Assembly (NCBI GenBank): GCA_002479785.1
Contig: DLPD01000009.1
Coordinates: 1-64,000, forward strand
Direction: 5' to 3'
Source of the DNA: Cytophagaceae bacterium UBA7467
Lineage (GTDB): Bacteria > Bacteroidota > Bacteroidia > Cytophagales > Spirosomataceae
DNA: 64,000 bases
The notes under the pieces are model-generated. The model ran no database searches. It was given only the letters and a program-made list of their open reading frames with translations, and was not told the origin of the DNA. The translations under genes and the position numbers were made by a program. Of this stretch, positions 63,211-64,000 are shown piece after piece. Numbering within the stretch: the first letter of the stretch is position 1; every line of letters starts with the position of its first letter.

Positions 63211-63456
63211 TTATCCGCCACTCACGGGTGGAATTAAGGCAATTTCCATCGTTTCAGACAGGATAAAATCAGGTTCTGGGAAGCGATGTTCAGCTGCGAG
63301 TCGTAGGGAGGGTAGATTTTCCAAAGCCGGATGCATTGAACGCAACGTTTGCAACATTTCCTCTGCCGTGACGGAGCCCTCTTTTTCGATCGTTATGCTA
63401 GACGATTTTAATAAATCTCGGCAAATGCCAAACAGCAAAATGTGGTAGGTTGACAT
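63211..63456 (-). CDS. moaD: Molybdopterin synthase small subunit MoaD
   Basis: An 81-residue ubiquitin-like protein of the MoaD/ThiS family that ends in the required Gly-Gly (80-81), which becomes a thiocarboxylate and donates sulfur to cyclic pyranopterin monophosphate. MoaD is favoured over ThiS by length, by the ending ALIPPVSGG and by divergent moaA next to it. It shares a 37-nt intergenic region with moaA. Confidence 0.92.
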   Translation of the reverse strand: MSTYHILLFGICRDLLKSSSITIEKEGSVTAEEMLQTLRSMHPALENLPSLRLAAEHRFPEPDFILSETMEIALIPPVSGG

Positions 63457-63466
63457 CGTTTTTTGT

Positions 63467-63474
63467 ACCTTTGG
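63467..63474 (+). promoter_or_regulatory. Putative -7 promoter element for moaA
   Basis: TACCTTTG fits TAnnTTTG and lies 19 nt before the moaA TTG start. It sits inside the region that would be transcribed from the moaD promoter. Confidence 0.4.
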
Positions 63475-63485
63475 GAACTATTGAA

Positions 63486-63493
63486 CAAATATA
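63486..63493 (-). promoter_or_regulatory. Putative -7 promoter element for moaD
   Basis: TATATTTG on the minus strand fits TAnnTTTG. It directly abuts the moaA start codon, so the two promoters are interlocked. Confidence 0.4.
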
Positions 63494-64000
63494 TTGGATA
63501 ATCCTCAGCTTTTAGATAATCACGGCCGCGAATTAACGTATTTACGTCTCGCGGTGACGGATCGTTGCAATCTGCGCTGCACTTATTGTATGCCGGCGGA
63601 GGGGATTAACTATCTGCCGGAGCGCGAGTTATTGAGTTGGGAGGAGATGTTTCGTTTGACCCGCATTTTGCACGAAATGGGGATTAAAAAGGTGCGCATT
63701 ACGGGTGGAGAGCCCTTTGTTCGGAACGGTTTGCTGGACTTCTTAACGAAATTAGCAGACTTGAGAGATCTTGAAATCTGTTTAACGACGAATGGTGTGT
63801 TTGTGGGTGAGTACATCGATGCGCTTAAAAAGCTAGGTGTTCGTCACCTTAATTTGAGCTTGGATTCCCTCGATCGGGATCGCTTTAAGCAAATTACGCG
63901 TCGAGATGATTTTGCCAAAGTCTATGAAAATCTTCACCGTTTAATCGATGCCGGTTTCCAAGTAAAAATCAATGCGGTCGTGATGCAGGGTAAAAATGAG
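63494..64000 (+). CDS. moaA: GTP 3',8-cyclase MoaA, cut by the window end
   Basis: First 169 codons of the radical SAM enzyme that starts molybdenum cofactor synthesis by cyclising GTP. The [4Fe-4S] cluster motif C25-x3-C29-x2-C32 lies in TDRCNLRCTYCMP, followed by GEPFVRNGLL and the TTNG motif. The frame is open from a stop at 63482-63484. No ATG precedes the conserved RELTYLRLAVTDRC region, so TTG at 63494 is the probable start. The 3' part, with the second cluster, lies outside the window. It is divergent from moaD. Confidence 0.94.
   Translation, partial: MDNPQLLDNHGRELTYLRLAVTDRCNLRCTYCMPAEGINYLPERELLSWEEMFRLTRILHEMGIKKVRITGGEPFVRNGLLDFLTKLADLRDLEICLTTNGVFVGEYIDALKKLGVRHLNLSLDSLDRDRFKQITRRDDFAKVYENLHRLIDAGFQVKINAVVMQGKNE

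Noticed and set aside
1..64000. CRISPR arrays, tRNA/rRNA genes, prophage, transposons
   Set aside because: Nearly all of the window is accounted for by protein genes; the only gap over 300 bp (49430-49775) contains no cloverleaf-like, repeat-spacer or inverted-repeat-bounded element visible by eye.

Overview
This 64-kb window is chromosomal DNA of a member of the Bacteroidota, most likely order Cytophagales. The evidence is a GldB-type gliding lipoprotein, Por/type IX secretion (T9SS) sorting domains, the ExbB-ExbD-ExbD-TonB-PstS-TPR locus, and many upstream copies of the Bacteroidota -7 promoter motif TAnnTTTG. Genus is not provable from the window; the small intergenic gaps and the carotenoid hydroxylase would suit a compact, pigmented freshwater cytophagalean, which is inference. 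No tRNA, rRNA, CRISPR array, insertion sequence, phage or attachment site was seen. The region reads as ordinary backbone with a few accessory genes.

Layout. 1-6.5 kb: operon valS-gldB-ABC exporter-fur (minus strand), then crtZ. 6.5-9.4 kb: sulfate assimilation operon cysH-cysD-cysN. 9.4-13.7 kb: AlbA_2 protein, kup, HIT protein, gpsA. 13.7-18.6 kb: two convergent polysaccharide-degrading enzymes, a GH2 and a CE12-like/GH28 fusion. 18.7-24 kb: moxR, ettA, a DUF349 protein and mpl. 24-28 kb: arginine decarboxylase with a 40-residue lipoprotein, then glpK-glpF. 28-31 kb: ruvB and an S9 peptidase. 31-34.5 kb: a T9SS-tagged protein divergent from a two-component pair. 34.5-38.4 kb: serS, lysC, ribH and a TPR membrane protein. 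38.4-42.4 kb: glpD, DUF2795 protein, cutC, ftsZ. 42.4-46.5 kb: M28 peptidase, YifB, LD-carboxypeptidase. 46.5-49.4 kb: GT2, polysaccharide deacetylase, GT87, DUF721. 49.4-55.7 kb: TonB energising operon with a PstS-like lipoprotein and a TPR protein. 55.7-58.7 kb: SDR oxidoreductase and a T9SS adhesin-like gene split by an in-frame TAG. 58.8-63.2 kb: TAT-signal isomerase-like protein, nuoM, nuoL. 63.2-64 kb: moaD and the start of moaA.

How genes work together. Glycerol metabolism is scattered but complete (glpF, glpK, glpD, gpsA). Sulfate reduction goes through APS with a [4Fe-4S] reductase, and no APS kinase gene is present here. Outer-membrane energisation (ExbBD/TonB), gliding/T9SS components and secreted glycosidases fit a surface polymer-degrading life style. 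Convergent neighbours almost always overlap at their 3' ends, so the chromosome is tightly packed.

The most interesting points are: the amber codon at the place of a probable module tryptophan in a T9SS surface protein; a three-copy direct repeat placed at the promoter of a T9SS gene next to an OmpR-type regulator; a glycosyltransferase whose conserved N-terminus has no standard start codon; a 40-residue lipoprotein; a perfect 22-bp palindrome upstream of kup; a divergent ftsZ outside a cell-division cluster; and a nuoL-nuoM pair detached from the rest of complex I. I found no clearly new multi-gene system.
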